Positions 12,145 to 23,477 of a stretch of DNA of 64,000 nucleotides are shown here, one piece after another (position 1 is the first letter of the stretch; each line of letters opens with the position of its first letter). Under the pieces are notes generated by a model. The model made no database searches and was not told the origin of the DNA. It saw only the letters and a program-made list of their open reading frames with translations. The position numbers and the translations under genes were made by a program. Source of the stretch: Megaustenia siamemsis (taxonomy: Eukaryota > Mollusca > Gastropoda > Stylommatophora > Ariophantidae); the NCBI GenBank assembly GCA_032433765.1, contig JAVIAB010000041.1:80399928-80463927 (forward strand). The letters run 5' to 3'.

Positions 12145-14281
12145 CTAAAAGTTAGTAGACTCAAACACATTATTAGTTACAACATCCACAAGTAAAATAA
12201 TTACAATTCTTAATATGGATATTTCTCGCGCTTTTTTTTTGTTGGCATGTTCCAGATAATCATTCATCCTTCCCATTCTTTGGGCATAAAAAGGATCTGT
12301 TTTCACCCGCTCATCACACCGCCTTCTCCCTTCTTGTATTATCTTGTCTCGCTCTGGGGTTCCAAGTGGCCAGAACACCACTCCTGAACCCGAAGAACTA
12401 TCAACATTAGCTTCGTGTCTCTCACAGACATCAACTGTAGCTACTAGCCTCTTTATCCTTCCTTTTGTTGCGCTACTCTTTTTTACATCTGGCCTTCGAT
12501 TAATCTCTTTCTTAATCTCAGATTTCTTTCGCCTTAGAGACGCTACCTCTTCCTCTAAGTCAGACTTCTCTCGCATTAGGTTCACTACCTTGTCATCTAC
12601 CTCTGCTTTCTCCTTTCTTAAAAATACAACTAAATCTTTGGACACTTTGACCTCACTTAAAAGTTGGTTATTCTTTGCTTTCCTCTCATCAACTTCTCGA
12701 ATCATTCATTCACTGTATCTGTCAGTCTCAGACTTTTGTTCTGCAAGTGCTTCCAGCTCTTTAATTCTCGTTTCTAGACACTTGTTTTTTTCACTCTAGC
12801 CTATCTACTGTGTCTTTCAGCTCTAATAGCATCAACTCATCTCTTTCACTTCTCTTTTCCATAATTCTTATCTCGGCATCTTTTCTTGATATTACATCTT
12901 CTAGGATATTTGTAGCTACACATGCGTCTCTAAATTGTTTCTTCACCTCCCTCGTTTGTGTTATTTTATCGTTATGATTAGTTTGTCCTCTAACCTCTAC
13001 AGTCTGTGTTTGTGCGCGGCTTACCTGTGTCACTAATACTTCTCTAACAGTACCTTCTGTTTGTGTCGTTTTATTTTTAATTTCTACCGTTCTTTTGAAC
13101 TTTATTAAATCTTTCGTCTCTATTTCTTCATTGGCTGTACTATATTCCTGTACGTCGCTGGTTTCTCCAAACTTCTGTTCCATTCCCTCTAAGGCCTTCT
13201 CCTTTCTGATTAATGTGTTCTGTTTCAGGCTAGACAGCCTGTTTGTCTTGTTATTTGGGCCGTTTGATTTAGACCACTTGGGCGTTTTCGCATCCACGTT
13301 CTTGGTTGCGCGCTTCTCTTTGACTCCAGAGGGACCTTACCAACCACGCCTGGGTGTTGGATTAACATGCTGTACCCAAACGTTTGATTTATCATTCACT
13401 TTATTTATGTCAGCCCTTCTGTCTACACTATTTATTTCATAGCTCTTACGTCCAGCAGTTTGTCTTTTGTCATTCCATCTCCACCTAGATTCCTGGGGTG
13501 GTAATCTTCTTCCGTGAAAACGCCTTGTTTCCTTTCTCACTGCATATACTTCTTTACTCAATTCACCTAGTCGTCCCTTATTTCTCCATCTTATACTCGC
13601 TTGATTAACTTCCCTAGAATTTTCAATTATTTTTATTTTATTAAACCATTCACTGATGGATGGGCTTTCTTCAGGTAGGTTTAAATTCAATTTCGTTCTG
13701 AACCCGGTTTCTTTAATATAGACATTAATCGCTTAATCTAGCGGCTCAGGGTTCAGCCTCGCTAAGTATAGTTTTAGATCTGTGGATATTAGTCCATCTA
13801 TAAAAATCTCTATTAATTGTCTACCAAAACTGTCGGTATCTAAACCAGATTCATCTGCTAGCTCTAAAAGTCTATTACTGTATGCAGTTATTGTCTCTCC
13901 TCTTTCTTGTTTAAACTTCGTCAAAAGTATGAAAGCAGTGTAGGCATCTCCTACAGCAGCATACCTAGTTTTTAAATCTATCTTGAGGGACTTCCATGTG
14001 CTTGAAGGTTCATTCTTTAGCCTTCTCTGGATGAAGTCAGATACTTCGCCTCTACTTGATTTAAAAGCTATTAATTTCTTGTCTTCCTCATCTATAGAAT
14101 AAATGAGAGCATACTTTTCAATTTCTGCCATCCATCGTCTGAACTTGGATGGCTCGCCAGAGTAATTTGAGATACTGGCACTCACTTTTTGCTGTCTAAA
14201 ACTGTTTTCTAAACCGGTGATGACTCTACTAATTTCTTGCAGGGTCTGCAACGCGAGAGTCATGCCTCTCTTCATCATCAT
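12145..14281 (-). pseudogene. Gag-like polyprotein of the LTR element, broken by stops and a frameshift
   Basis: Starts at an ATG at 14281. The first 180 residues resemble a retrotransposon Gag core (Trp-centred FRRWMAEIEKY region; later LTKFKQERGETITAYSNRL). Two in-frame TAA codons follow (13733-13735 and 13337-13339), yet the same frame stays open beyond each. Near 12790 the frame shifts and another stop follows near 12706. The rest is a Lys/Glu-rich coiled coil (12250-13300) and a short hydrophobic segment near the C-terminus. The parts look like one ancestral long protein. Stop readthrough of the first TAA cannot be excluded, but several lesions make decay more likely. Confidence 0.7.
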
Positions 14282-14560
14282 AATTAATTAATTAATAATA
14301 AACTGATTCGCTAGCAAAACACACACACACAAGTTATTTAGATCAGTCAAAAGAATTTCAGCTTTCTTCCACAAAAACTTATCAAGAAAAACGTATTTAC
14401 TTCACACTAACGAACATTGTTCAATATAAAATTAAATCTTTAAATTATATTACAAAAATCCAACTTACATGATTCTGAAGTCCTGGAATACCTAACACAC
14501 TTTTATAACGTCCTAACAACTACATCATAGCATACTAATTTAAAAACAATAATTAACTAA
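14282..14560. other. Leader segment of the LTR element, no gene
   Basis: AT-rich non-coding DNA between the gag-like start and the 5' truncation point of the nested LINE. Together with 15897-16149 it would be the untranslated leader between 5' LTR and gag. No clear primer-binding site was found. Confidence 0.5.
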
Positions 14561-15896
14561 CCAGTCTTTTTCTATTCTGTAAAATCATCCTAAATAGAAT
14601 AAAGGATTCAATAGATACAGTAATGCGTGAAGAACAGGCTGGGTTTAGAAAAGGGAGAAGCTGTCTTGACCACATTTTCACTCTACGACTTATATTGGAG
14701 GAACACATTGAAAAGCAAAAACCTTTTGTACTTAACTTCATCGACTTCAAAAAAGCATTTGATAGTATTCATAGAGATTCTTTGTGGAAAATTCTGAAGC
14801 AATATGGCTTACCATCAAAAATCATAAATATTATCAAAGACATGTATGATGGTTACACATGTGCAGTTCGAACAGAGGAAGGACTGAGCGAATGTTTCCC
14901 AATAGAAACTGGGGTTAAACAAGGATGTATTTTATCGCCCTTGTTATTTGGAATTGTTATGGACTTCATAATGAAGAAATGCTGCACTGGTAATAAAGGC
15001 ATCGAATGGATACAAGGAGACCATTTGGAGGACCTGGACTTTGCTGATGACATAGTTCTCATCAGCAATCAGATAAAAACGATGCAGGAAAACACAAATG
15101 AACTATCATCAATAGCCAGCAAAATTGGGCTTGAGGTCAATCATGAAAAGACTAAAGTCATGAAAAGTTTAATTCCAACAAGTGACAAAATATACATGGA
15201 AAACAAACCAGTAGAAGAGATCGATCACTTCATCTATCTTGGAAGTCACATTGATCGAGAAGGGGATACGAGCAAAGAAATTAGAATCAGACTGGCTAAA
15301 GCAGCAATGTCTTTCAGAAGCCTTGAAAAGTTGTGGAAATCAAAACTCATTAGCACAAACACAAAACTTAGGCTATTCAAATCAAATGTACTATCAACCC
15401 TTACGTATGCGTGTGAAAGCTGGACAACAACAAGAGATATAGAAACAAAGTTGAACGCATTCGAAAATAAATGTCTAAGGAAAATACTTGGTATAGAATG
15501 GAACGAATTCAAAACAAACGAGGAAATTAGAGAAATCGCCAATCAACCACTAATATCTTCAGTAATAAAGAAAAGACGATGGTCATACGTTGGACATGTG
15601 ATGAGAAGAGATAATAATCGAATAGCAAAGCAAGCCCTCATATGGGAAACAACAGGTAAAAGAAAAAGAGGAAGACCCAGGGAGACACTGAGAAGAACAT
15701 TGATGAGAGAGGCAAGAGCAGCAGGAATCGGCTCCCTTAATGAGATAGAACTGCTTGCACAGAACAGAGACAGATGGCGAGATTTGATAAAATATCTTTA
15801 AAAGAAAACTGCTAGAACAAAAATTCATATAGGAGAAGGTGTATCTTGGTCTACGCCCTATGGGCCGGTTACGGCTCGAAAGGTCAATAGATAGAT
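14561..15896 (+). mobile_element. LINE-A, 5'-truncated, with nearly intact reverse transcriptase C-terminal half
   Basis: An open frame enters at about 14562 and runs to a TAA just after 15798; the first Met is at 14623. RT motifs are in order: AGFRKGRSCLDHIF, FIDFKKAFDSIH (catalytic Asp), GVKQGCILSPLLF and LDFADDIVLIS (FADD catalytic pair). The C-terminal end has WSYVGHVMRR and GKRKRGRPRETLRRTL, typical of LINE RT proteins. No endonuclease remains. The 3' UTR ends in AATAGATAGATAG. It lies in the leader of the LTR element and has no internal stops, so it is a recent insertion. A diverged sister copy is at 22.9-23.5 kb. Confidence 0.9.
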
Positions 15897-16149
15897 AGTC
15901 TTTTTCGGTTCTCAACGTTGACATCAATTTTCACATTTGGTTCTCTCTGTCTATTTCACTTTTACTTCTTTCCTTAAAGGAAATTCTACTTTATGAATAT
16001 GAATGTTCACTTCTACTTTTGATATAGCTCGGGGAAAGATCACTGCGGGTTGGCAACTTCTAGTCACTTCTTCGGGATCTTAAGATACACAGGGTTTCGT
16101 CTCACAAAACAATAAAATCCAGGTCACGTGCAACAGAAATGATGTTATG
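15897..16149. other. LTR-element leader, right of the nested LINE
   Basis: Non-coding sequence between the LINE-A tail and the start of the right LTR. No feature recognised. Confidence 0.45.
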
Positions 16150-18856
16150 TGTGGCAGTACTTCTTCTTTGAATGATCTCTATCTCTTTATGCGTTGAGGT
16201 GTCTACTTCTCGTTGATGAATCTACTTCTAGCAACTTTCTAACTTCTTGAAGAATCTTTCTATAGACTGTTATCTCGTTCTCTAACTTGTTGATGTTCTT
16301 TCATATCTTCTCGCTGACTTGTCGACTTCATTTCATAATGTAGAGGCACACATATAAATATATAAAACTCATCAGCAATTTCGAACACGTATAAACAAAG
16401 TCTTTATTGAAGATCTCCACCTGGTTTACAAGAAATATACATAACTCATCTTGGTTTCTTGAACATATATAACAAGGTCTTTATTGAAGATCTCCACCTG
16501 AATAATAATAGATTGACAAATCCTCTGACTCTCTCAACATGTTTCATATTATATTCCCTTACAACAATTGTGTTACATGACATAGCCGACAGGCGATAAT
16601 TATTTGTCAGTAACTCAGTGATCGTAAAATGTTCTTAAGTCTATGTTCTTTCAGTTCCGTGGTTTCCAAGTCTAAAGTTATGTACGTTTCTAAGTTTACT
16701 TGCGTATCTACGTTACTCTCTGTGTCTATGTATCTCTCTCTCTCTCTCTCTCTCTCTGTCTGTCTGTCTGTCTCTATCTGTCCCCCTGTCTCTGCCTGTG
16801 CCTCTATGTTTTTTATAATTTTTTATAAAGGACTATTTTATTTATTACAAAATTGTGTTTATAAATAGGAAAACATTGGAGAAAAACCATTGTTTTCCCT
16901 TTGTTGCCCTTACTTTGATAGTCTAGGTTGTACTCGCAGTCGGAGTCGTTGAATTGGGGTGGCTGGTTCTTTGTTGCTCTCAGAAGGTCGGTTTCGCTGA
17001 ATGGTAGTGGCTGGTCCACCATCGACACCCCAGCCGTCTCTCTCTGTATGGTAGTTTTTGTTTGTCCGTCGTTGTTCTTCATTTGGTGGAAGTTCTTGTG
17101 TGGGCTGTGTGTTGTAATTCTGTATTTCTGAGAGTTTCTGTTTTCTAAGTTCATCTTCTGGATCTGTTGATGTTGACGTCTGGACTTTTGTTCTGGGAAT
17201 CTGCTGCTGTGTGTGCTCCTTTGTTATTTGTTCTGTTTTCTTTTGTTTTGAGCTGCGTTTCTTCTTTGTAGGTGGTGTGGATGTTTCGTTGACTGCTGCT
17301 GCTGCAGTTGTTGTCTTGATATCGTTGGTCTGCACTGGTTTTGTATTGATTGGTTCCTCGACTGTCGTCTGCAATCTCAGGCCTGGCTTCTTGGGGCACC
17401 GGTTTTCCCAGTGTGTCGAGTCCACAGTGAGAAAATTGTGCTCTCCTGCCTGGCAGGGTAACGAAGACCTTGATAGTTTCGGTGATTTTTCCTTTAAGTC
17501 TCATGTTGATATAGTGAGGTATCTTCACATCTGGGGTTGGCTTGTTGGCTTGTTGGCTTGTACCAAAACGTCCACTTGTCTGCTTGGTAGGTGTCTTGTT
17601 TTACTTGGGCCTCCTTGTCCCCTGTAATTTCGTATACAAATTCCTGTATGTGTCTGTTTTCCAATGTTGGCGGCATCCAGTGGATGCATCCTCTTGACTG
17701 CTCTTTCTCTTGATGGCTTATCACTATTGTGACATTGGGTTCTTTTAGTTTGATCGTCTTGTTCCCGAATTCCTGGTATTTTTGTTTATGTGCTTCAGGT
17801 TTTAGTGTGAAGAACCACTTCCTTATATCACTGAAGCGGTACAAGGTGTTTATTCCGTTGAGCATAACTCCGGCGGGGCCTATGAGGATGCTCGTCATCA
17901 TGGAAGCGGTAATTTTTGAGACGTCTGGGCCGTCGATACTGGCCATCAATATGCCTTTCTCGTGCTTGTTTTCTAAGTTGATTTCGTAGGTTGACGTGCG
18001 AGGTTTCTTGACCTGTTCTGTTTCCATTCTTGTTTCTGAATTGTTCTGGACAGCTTGAATAGTTGACTTGTTTTCTTTATTTCCTTTGGCGTCTTCTCGG
18101 CATGCCTTATTTTCTTTAATCCATCTATTGGATTTTTGCACCTTTACTCGAGACCTTGGAGGCATTGTGTCTATAAGAAAAAAGTTCTGCCTGTGCCTCT
18201 GTCTGGAATTCTGAATCTCTGAATGTTGAATGCCTGACTCTTGAATGCCTGAATGTCTCCCGTTTTTAGTCCCCCTGTAGCCACTCCCTCTGCTATAGAT
18301 ACGACCTCACCTACGTCTATCCGTCTTACTATTTCTGTAACCCCGCCTATCTTGACCACGCCCATAGGCTTATTACTTTAATCACTTTAGGAGTTCAGTC
18401 GACAACTGTCAATCTTCTCAAACATTGTTTTCCCACAACTAAAACCGCAACTAGAACTCCTCCCTTGGCCCTTTGTTTACGTGCGGCCCTCTTTGATCTC
18501 CAAATCAGAGAGACTCAAAGCGTTACCCACCGCTGAACATAACCTAGTCTTTTGATTACGTCCTTTTTCGGCGTTACGCAACTTTGTCGGCCAGAGCAAA
18601 CATCTGTCTGGCTCAGGCTGACCACCTGTAGGCATTTCCTTGTAGTCTTAAAGTTGATTACGCCACAGCGTCCGAGTCCGGGACTTAACGTATCCTTGCC
18701 ACTCGTCAATACTTACTTAATATTCTACGCCGCCTAAATTACTAAAATTATTCTACCTTTCATCGATGGCGTGCCGTTTCTTTACTCATCCTATGAAGAT
18801 CGTCGTTTTCCTCCTGTACCTCCCATTATCCTAAATGGAAGAGTCACACTGTCACA
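16150..18856 (-). repeat. LTR (5' LTR in element orientation), split by an ORF1-type insertion
   Basis: Matches the left LTR from its start to about 16809 and again from 18187 to GTCACA at 18851-18856. The CT microsatellite is shorter here (16735-16758). The intervening 1.4 kb is a separate retroinsertion. Confidence 0.8.
16810..18186 (-). mobile_element. Retroinsertion carrying a degenerate LINE ORF1 (gag-like, zinc knuckle)
   Basis: The minus-strand frame opens with an ATG at 18163-18165 and gives a 223-residue product rich in Lys/Glu. Two later overlapping frames continue the same protein after frameshifts: VFVTLPGRRAQFSHCGLDT, then HWENRCPKKPGL. Together they resemble the CCHC zinc knuckle at the end of LINE ORF1 proteins. 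The first knuckle cysteine appears to be Phe (QFSHCG), and a frameshift falls inside the knuckle. No RT follows; the insert ends in an A-rich tail on the minus strand. The sequence CTGCCTGTGCCTCT lies on both sides as a target duplication. Confidence 0.75.
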
Positions 18857-19620
18857 CAAATGGAAAAGTCTTACTTTAACAAATGGAAATGTCTCACTTG
18901 TACAAATGAAAAAGTCTTACTTGTACAAATGGAAAAGTCTTACTTGTACAAATGGACAAATCTTACTTTAACATATGGCAATGTCTCACCTGTACAAATT
19001 AAAAAGTCTTACTTGTACAAATGGAAATGTCTCACTTGTACAAATGGAAAATGTTTACACATACAAATGGACATCTTATGTGTACAAATACTGAAGTCCT
19101 GCGAGCTCAAAGAGAAAAGCTTTACACGAATAAATTAACAGTTGTACACATACAAAGAGAAAAGCTTTACACGAATAAATTAACAGTTGTACACATACAA
19201 AGATAAAATTCTTTCAAGAACACTCGAAAAAGTGTTACAAGAAGTAATGAAAAAGTCTTACAAGACCAAATAAAAAAAAGTCTTACAAGACCAAATAAAA
19301 AAAAGTCATACAAGAAGTAATGAAAACATCTTACAAGAACAAATGAAAAAGTCTTACAAGAACAAATGAAAAAGTCTTACAAGAACAAATAAAAAAGTCT
19401 TACAAGAACAAATGAAAAAGTCTTACAAGAACAAATGAAAAAGTCTTACAAGAACAAATGAAAGAGTCTTACAAGACCAAATAAAAAAAAATCTTACAAG
19501 AAGTAATGAAAACATCTTACAAGAACAAGTGAAAAAGTCTTACAAGAACAAATGAAAAAGTCTTACAAGAACAAATGAAAAAGTCTTACAAGAACAAATG
19601 AAAAAGTCTTACAAGAACAA
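18857..19620. repeat. 23-bp minisatellite, right part
   Basis: Resumes in register beyond the LTR element with AAATGGAAAAGTCTTAC. It then grades into a variant with AAATGAAAAAGTCTTACAAG (19240-19620). The array runs to within about 15 bp of the stop codon of the fucosyltransferase gene, so it forms that gene's 3' flank or 3' UTR. Confidence 0.94.
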
Positions 19621-19633
19621 ATAGTTAAAACTG

Positions 19634-20319
19634 CTACAAATCATTGGGGATGTGGCATTGGTCTTTGATGAACCAAGATCTGATGTGTGGGTGCCAGGTG
19701 TGGGTGTTGTCTGTCAACATCCTCTCACACAAGTCACAGAAGATGTTGCCGTGATGTCTGTACCGGTAGCGCGACTTCTCCTTCAGCATGGCGATGTATC
19801 GACTGCTGTCCTTGGACAGCTCCAACAGGTGCTTGGCAAGATCTTCCGGAGACTTGAAGTCCGAGGCATCGATAAAAGTGTTGGGCGGAAAGAATCTTTT
19901 GTAGTCAGCGCCTCCCCGCACAACCGGTATGACGTCAACGTTACGAAACAGCTTAAAGAACTTCTCTGTGACGTAATCACGGCACAGCGCGTTCTCAAAG
20001 GCCAGGTAGAAGTGATATTTTGTGGATAATATTGGCAGGCAAACTGTATCGTCGCTGTCTCGTACATGGCTGGCCCCTGCACACTTGTAGGTCCCACAGC
20101 TGCCAAAGACGTGGACATCAACGATCTCCTTCATCCGCTGTACGTAGGCCTCCCTTCTACTGAGGGTCACGCAATGGCTGACAAACCAGGCCACCGGAAA
20201 CTGCTTCTTGTGGAAGATTTCTGAGAAATTCTTTCCTGGCATGTCTGCTCTCTCTAGTCTAGCGTTAACGTCAGCGAAGTCCGAGTCAAGCCGGTAGGTC
20301 ATTGTCCAGTTGAATCGAT
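19634..20319 (-). CDS. Alpha-1,3-fucosyltransferase (GT10), terminal exon with the catalytic domain
   Basis: A 228-codon exon ending in TAG at 19634-19636. It starts after ATCTCTCCTAG with two bases, then RFNWTMTYRLDSDF, the conserved NWTMTYR-x-DSD of GT10 enzymes. Further family motifs follow: AWFVSHCVTLSRREAYV, VHVFGSCGTYKC, then YHFYLAFENALCRDYVTEKF, the GDP-fucose-binding FxFxxEN...DYVTEK signature, and IPVVRGGADYKRFFPPNTF. The family moves fucose from GDP-fucose to N-acetylglucosamine of glycans in the Golgi. The phase (2 nt to complete a codon) fits the upstream exon at 25005-25126. No disabling change is seen. Confidence 0.95.
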
Positions 20320-20454
20320 CTAGGAGAGATCAACATTCATGCGGATTCATTTCATTGAAAGATGTATAAAGCAGTCACGATTATCCCATTGGTAAATACC
20401 TACATTGACAGAAACGGAATATGCGGTGCTGAGAAGTGACATAGTGTGGGTTCA

Positions 20455-20852
20455 ACCCTTGAGACAAGGAGAGACATGTGGGTTGACAACCCTTGAGACA
20501 AGAAAGACATATGGGTTGGCAACCCTTGAGACAAGAAAGACATATGGGTTGGCAACCCTTGAGACAAGAAAGACATATGGGTTGTCAACCCTTGAGACAA
20601 GAAAGACATATGGGTTGTCAACCCTTGAGACAAGAAAGACATGTGGGTTGTCAACCCTTGAGACAAGAAAGACATGTGGGTTGTCAACCCTTGAGACAAG
20701 AAAGACATATGGGTTGTCAACCCTTGAGACAAGAAAGACATATGGGTTGGCAACCCTTGAGACAAGAAAGACATGTGGGTTGTCAACCCTTGAGACAAGA
20801 AAGACATATGGGTTGGCAACCCTTGAGACAAGAAAGACATGTGGGTTGTCTG
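20455..20852. repeat. 33-bp minisatellite in the last intron of the fucosyltransferase gene
   Basis: About 12 copies of a 33-bp unit with CAACCCTTGAGACAAGAAAG. Because 33 is divisible by 3, all copies share frames and give long repetitive peptides on both strands, which I regard as artefacts. Each unit boundary has a short palindrome GGGTTGTCAACCC in many copies. Confidence 0.95.
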
Positions 20853-20881
20853 CACTAATATATACAATAATACAATTAATA

Positions 20882-20940
20882 TGGTTGGTTGGTTGGTTGG
20901 TTGGTTGGTTGGTTGGTTGGTTGGTTGGTTGGTTGGTTGC
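20882..20940. repeat. (GGTT)n tetranucleotide repeat
   Basis: About 14 perfect GGTT units, intronic to the fucosyltransferase gene. Confidence 0.97.
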
Positions 20941-21745
20941 GTTCGTCCGATGACTAAAGTATTCTAGAATATCGTGGTAGATTAGAATATTCCTCTTCAT
21001 CATCCGCCCTTACAAGGACGTAGTGGACGTGTCTGCGTTGTGTTATGGTTTGCAGTATAACTGTTATATTTGCGCCTTTCGGCCCAACACATCCGACTTC
21101 AGCACGACATTTTTGAGTACCAGGTTGTCTTCCCTCATCGATCCCTACACGCTTGGCATGACTAGACAGGTTAGTCTATTACTGGAGGCACCACGGAGAG
21201 GTGGAGCAGGGTCTGGATGGTTTTGGTTCACCGATCCTGGCGCAAGCCATCAGCTGTGGGTCGCTGACAACTTCCAGCTCTGGTGCTGGGAGGCACCACG
21301 GAGGGGTGGAGCAGAGTCTGTATGGTTCTGGCTCACCGATCCTGGCGCAAGCCATCAGCTGTGGGTCGCTGACAACTTCCAGCTCTGGTGCTGGGAGGCG
21401 CGCCTTCACCTCCAATTAATATAACAATAAGACATAACAGTAAGGGCGATCACCCACTTCATTATTATCTAGGTGCGTATCCCTTTTGGAACTTACCTCC
21501 CTTGAAATTAACTCCCAATCTTGTCTCTGTCCTGTGTGAGATGGCCAGCTTCTGCAACAGTCAATCCCAGCTGGTATGTGATATCTTGCACAAACCTTCT
21601 TCTCGATCTTCCTCTCCCTGGAACTATGCCCTCCATATTTATCTTATTTTAGCCATTATGTCATTTTCCATGACCAAAATATGTCATTGTGCACATGTTC
21701 TTTGATCGACCAGTCTTCTAGACTTGTTGTTTCCAAATTGTCAAG
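20941..21745. other. Intronic island with a 105-bp tandem duplication
   Basis: The unit starting AGGCACCACGGAG at 21186 is repeated at 21291, 105 bp later, with few differences. It is GC-rich compared with its surroundings. Both strands are open across it, but I recognise no family and no splice borders. The rest of the island (21400-21745) shows nothing assignable. Confidence 0.6.
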
Positions 21746-22340
21746 TTTGTTCTAGCCTCCGTCCACGGTGTGCTGGCTACTCTTCTCTACTGATCTGACT
21801 TGTACCTGGTATTATAGTCAAGGTGTGCTGGCTACTCTTCTCTACTGATCTGACTTGTACCTGGTATTATAGTCAAGGTGTGCTGTACTGTAGACTAGAA
21901 CAATTATCAGCTGACTTGTACCTTGTATTACAGTCAAGGTGTGCTGTACTGTAGACTAGAACAATTATCAGCTGACTTGTACCTGGTATTACAGTCAAGG
22001 TGTGCTGTACTGTAGACTAGAACAATTATCAGCTGACTTGTACCAGGTATTACAGTCAAGGTGTGCTGTACTGTAGACCACAACAATTATCAGCTGACTT
22101 GTACCTGGTATTATAGTCAAGGTGTGCTGTACAGTAGACTAGAACAATTATCAGCTGACTTGTACCAGGTATTACAGTCAAGGTGTGCTGTACAGTAGAC
22201 TAGAACAATTATCAGCTGACTTGTACCAGGTATTACAGTCAACGTGTGCTGTACTGTAGACTAGAACAATTGTCAGCTGACTTGTACCAGGTATTACAGT
22301 CAATGTGTGCTGTGCAGTAGACTAGAACAATTATCTGCGG
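21746..22340. repeat. 61-bp minisatellite, about 8 copies plus two shorter leading units
   Basis: AAGGTGTGCTGTACTGTAG recurs every 61 bp (for example 21875 and 21936), with TAGAACAATTATCAGCTG inside each unit. The first two units (21765-21875) are a different 58-bp variant with CTGGCTACTCTTCTCTAC. Intronic. Confidence 0.95.
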
Positions 22341-22534
22341 ACTTGGATAATGTCCCTTTGTTAACTATGGGTCTGTCCTGAAGGGTCATATATTGGGATG
22401 CGGCTTCCATACAAAATTTGGCGGGAAAATAATCACCAAGCAAAGTGAAACTTACTCGACAGCAAACCTTAATATGCAACCTATCAGGGTGTACAGATAA
22501 GGAACAGAATGTTGATATTATCGCGGACAGCCAG

Positions 22535-22801
22535 AAGAGTAATGAAAACGTTTAGAAAGAGGCCAAAGCAAAAGAAGAGCTAATTTCCAATATTAGAAAG
22601 AAACAATCATCATTGAGGGACGAAGAATTGAAAATTGAGGGACGAAGAGATAGAGGGAAGCAAAGAGAAAAGATACCAGACAGCTTAAGAGAATAGCTTG
22701 GCAGAATGTCAACAACAGAACTGATAAATAACTGTCGAGATCGAAAGTTGTGGAGAGACATGATCACCTACGCCAGCAGGTATGGTACTTGATGATGATG
22801 G
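22535..22801 (+). mobile_element. LINE-C 3' fragment with internal loss
   Basis: Words AGAAAGAAACAATCATC, GTCAACAACAGAACTGAT and GATCACCTACGCCAGCAG match the C-terminal end and 3' UTR of the LINE-C copies at 34.2-34.45 kb and 31.2 kb. It ends in TGATGATGATGG, the (ATG)n-type tail. Frames are broken. Confidence 0.8.
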
Positions 22802-22805
22802 ATAA

Positions 22806-22920
22806 GCAGCCTCGGTGGCCGAGTAGTTTGTGTGCTCGTTTCCAGATCAGAAGGATCCTGGTTCAATCCCCAGAAGTTGTGGCGAGACCGACAAGGCTTC
22901 GTGGTTCACCCAGCCTCTAA
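22806..22920 (+). mobile_element. tRNA-derived SINE fragment, plus strand
   Basis: GGTGGCCGAGTAG resembles a tRNA box A region and CTGGTTCAATCCCC a box B. It is followed by GTGGTTCACCCAGCC, the core word shared with the other two SINEs of the window. It is cut short next to a LINE-A copy on the opposite strand. Confidence 0.7.
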
Positions 22921-23477
22921 AAATCTATCTATTGTAAAGATCTTTTATCAAATCTCGCCATTTGTCTCTGTTCTGTGCAAACAACTGTATCTCATTGCGG
23001 GAGCCGATTCCTGCTGCTCTTGCCTCTCTCATCAATGTTCTTCTCAGTGTCTCCCTGGGTCTTCCTCTTTTTCTCTTACCTATTGTTTCCCATATGAGGG
23101 CTTGCTTTGCTATTCGGTCATTATCTCTTCTCATCACATGTCCAACATATGACCATCGTCTTTTCTTTATTACTGAATATATTAGTGGTTGATTGGCGAT
23201 TTCTCTAATTTCCTCATTTGTTTTGAATTCGTTCCATGCTATACCAAGTATTTTCCTTAGGCAATTATTTTCGAATGCGTTCAACTTTGTTTCTATATCT
23301 CTTGTTGTTTTCCAGCTTTCACACGCATACGTAAGGGTTGATAGTACATTTGATTTGAATAGTCTCAGTTTTGTGTTTGTGCTGATGAGTTTTGATTTCC
23401 ACAACTTTTCAAGGCTTCTGAAAGACATTGCTGCTTTAGCTATTCTGATTCTAATTTCTTTACTTGTATCCCCTCTA
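22921..23477 (-). mobile_element. LINE-A 3' fragment, minus strand
   Basis: The minus strand encodes the same C-terminal end as the copy at 15.3-15.8 kb (SFRSLEKLWKSKLIST ... WSYVGHVMRRD ... RGRPRETLRRTLMREARAAG), with about a dozen amino-acid changes and no stop before the end. It keeps the GATA-type tail (22921-22935) and is 5'-truncated near 23477, before the RT catalytic motifs. Confidence 0.9.

Larger units (their letters stand above)
9367..18856 (-). mobile_element. Decayed gag-only LTR retroelement with nested insertions
   Basis: Two direct blocks (9367-10929 and 16150-18856) are about 93-95% alike where alignable and act as LTRs around a gag-like coding region on the minus strand. 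The ends read TATTGCAG/TGTGGCAG at the left and GTCACA at the right, so TG...CA is retained in the copies facing inward. CAAA flanks both outer ends and looks like a 4-bp target duplication of the host 23-bp minisatellite. No protease, reverse transcriptase or integrase of its own is visible, so it was non-autonomous or lost pol. It carries a LINE, an ORF1-type insert and a short insert. Confidence 0.75.

Noticed and set aside
12344..13442. Plus-strand frames with Ser/Phe/Leu-rich products opposite the gag-like region
   Set aside because: They are the antisense of the coiled-coil coding sequence (Glu/Lys codons read as Phe/Leu/Ser).
20455..20852. CRISPR-like array (regular 33-bp repeats)
   Set aside because: No spacers: units are contiguous head-to-tail copies, no cas genes, and the context is eukaryotic.
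20400..21003. Frames from the 33-bp array that look like LETRKTYG or VANPYVFLVSR repeats
   Set aside because: All frames are open because 33 is divisible by 3. It lies between two proven exons of a minus-strand gene, and there are no flanking splice signals.
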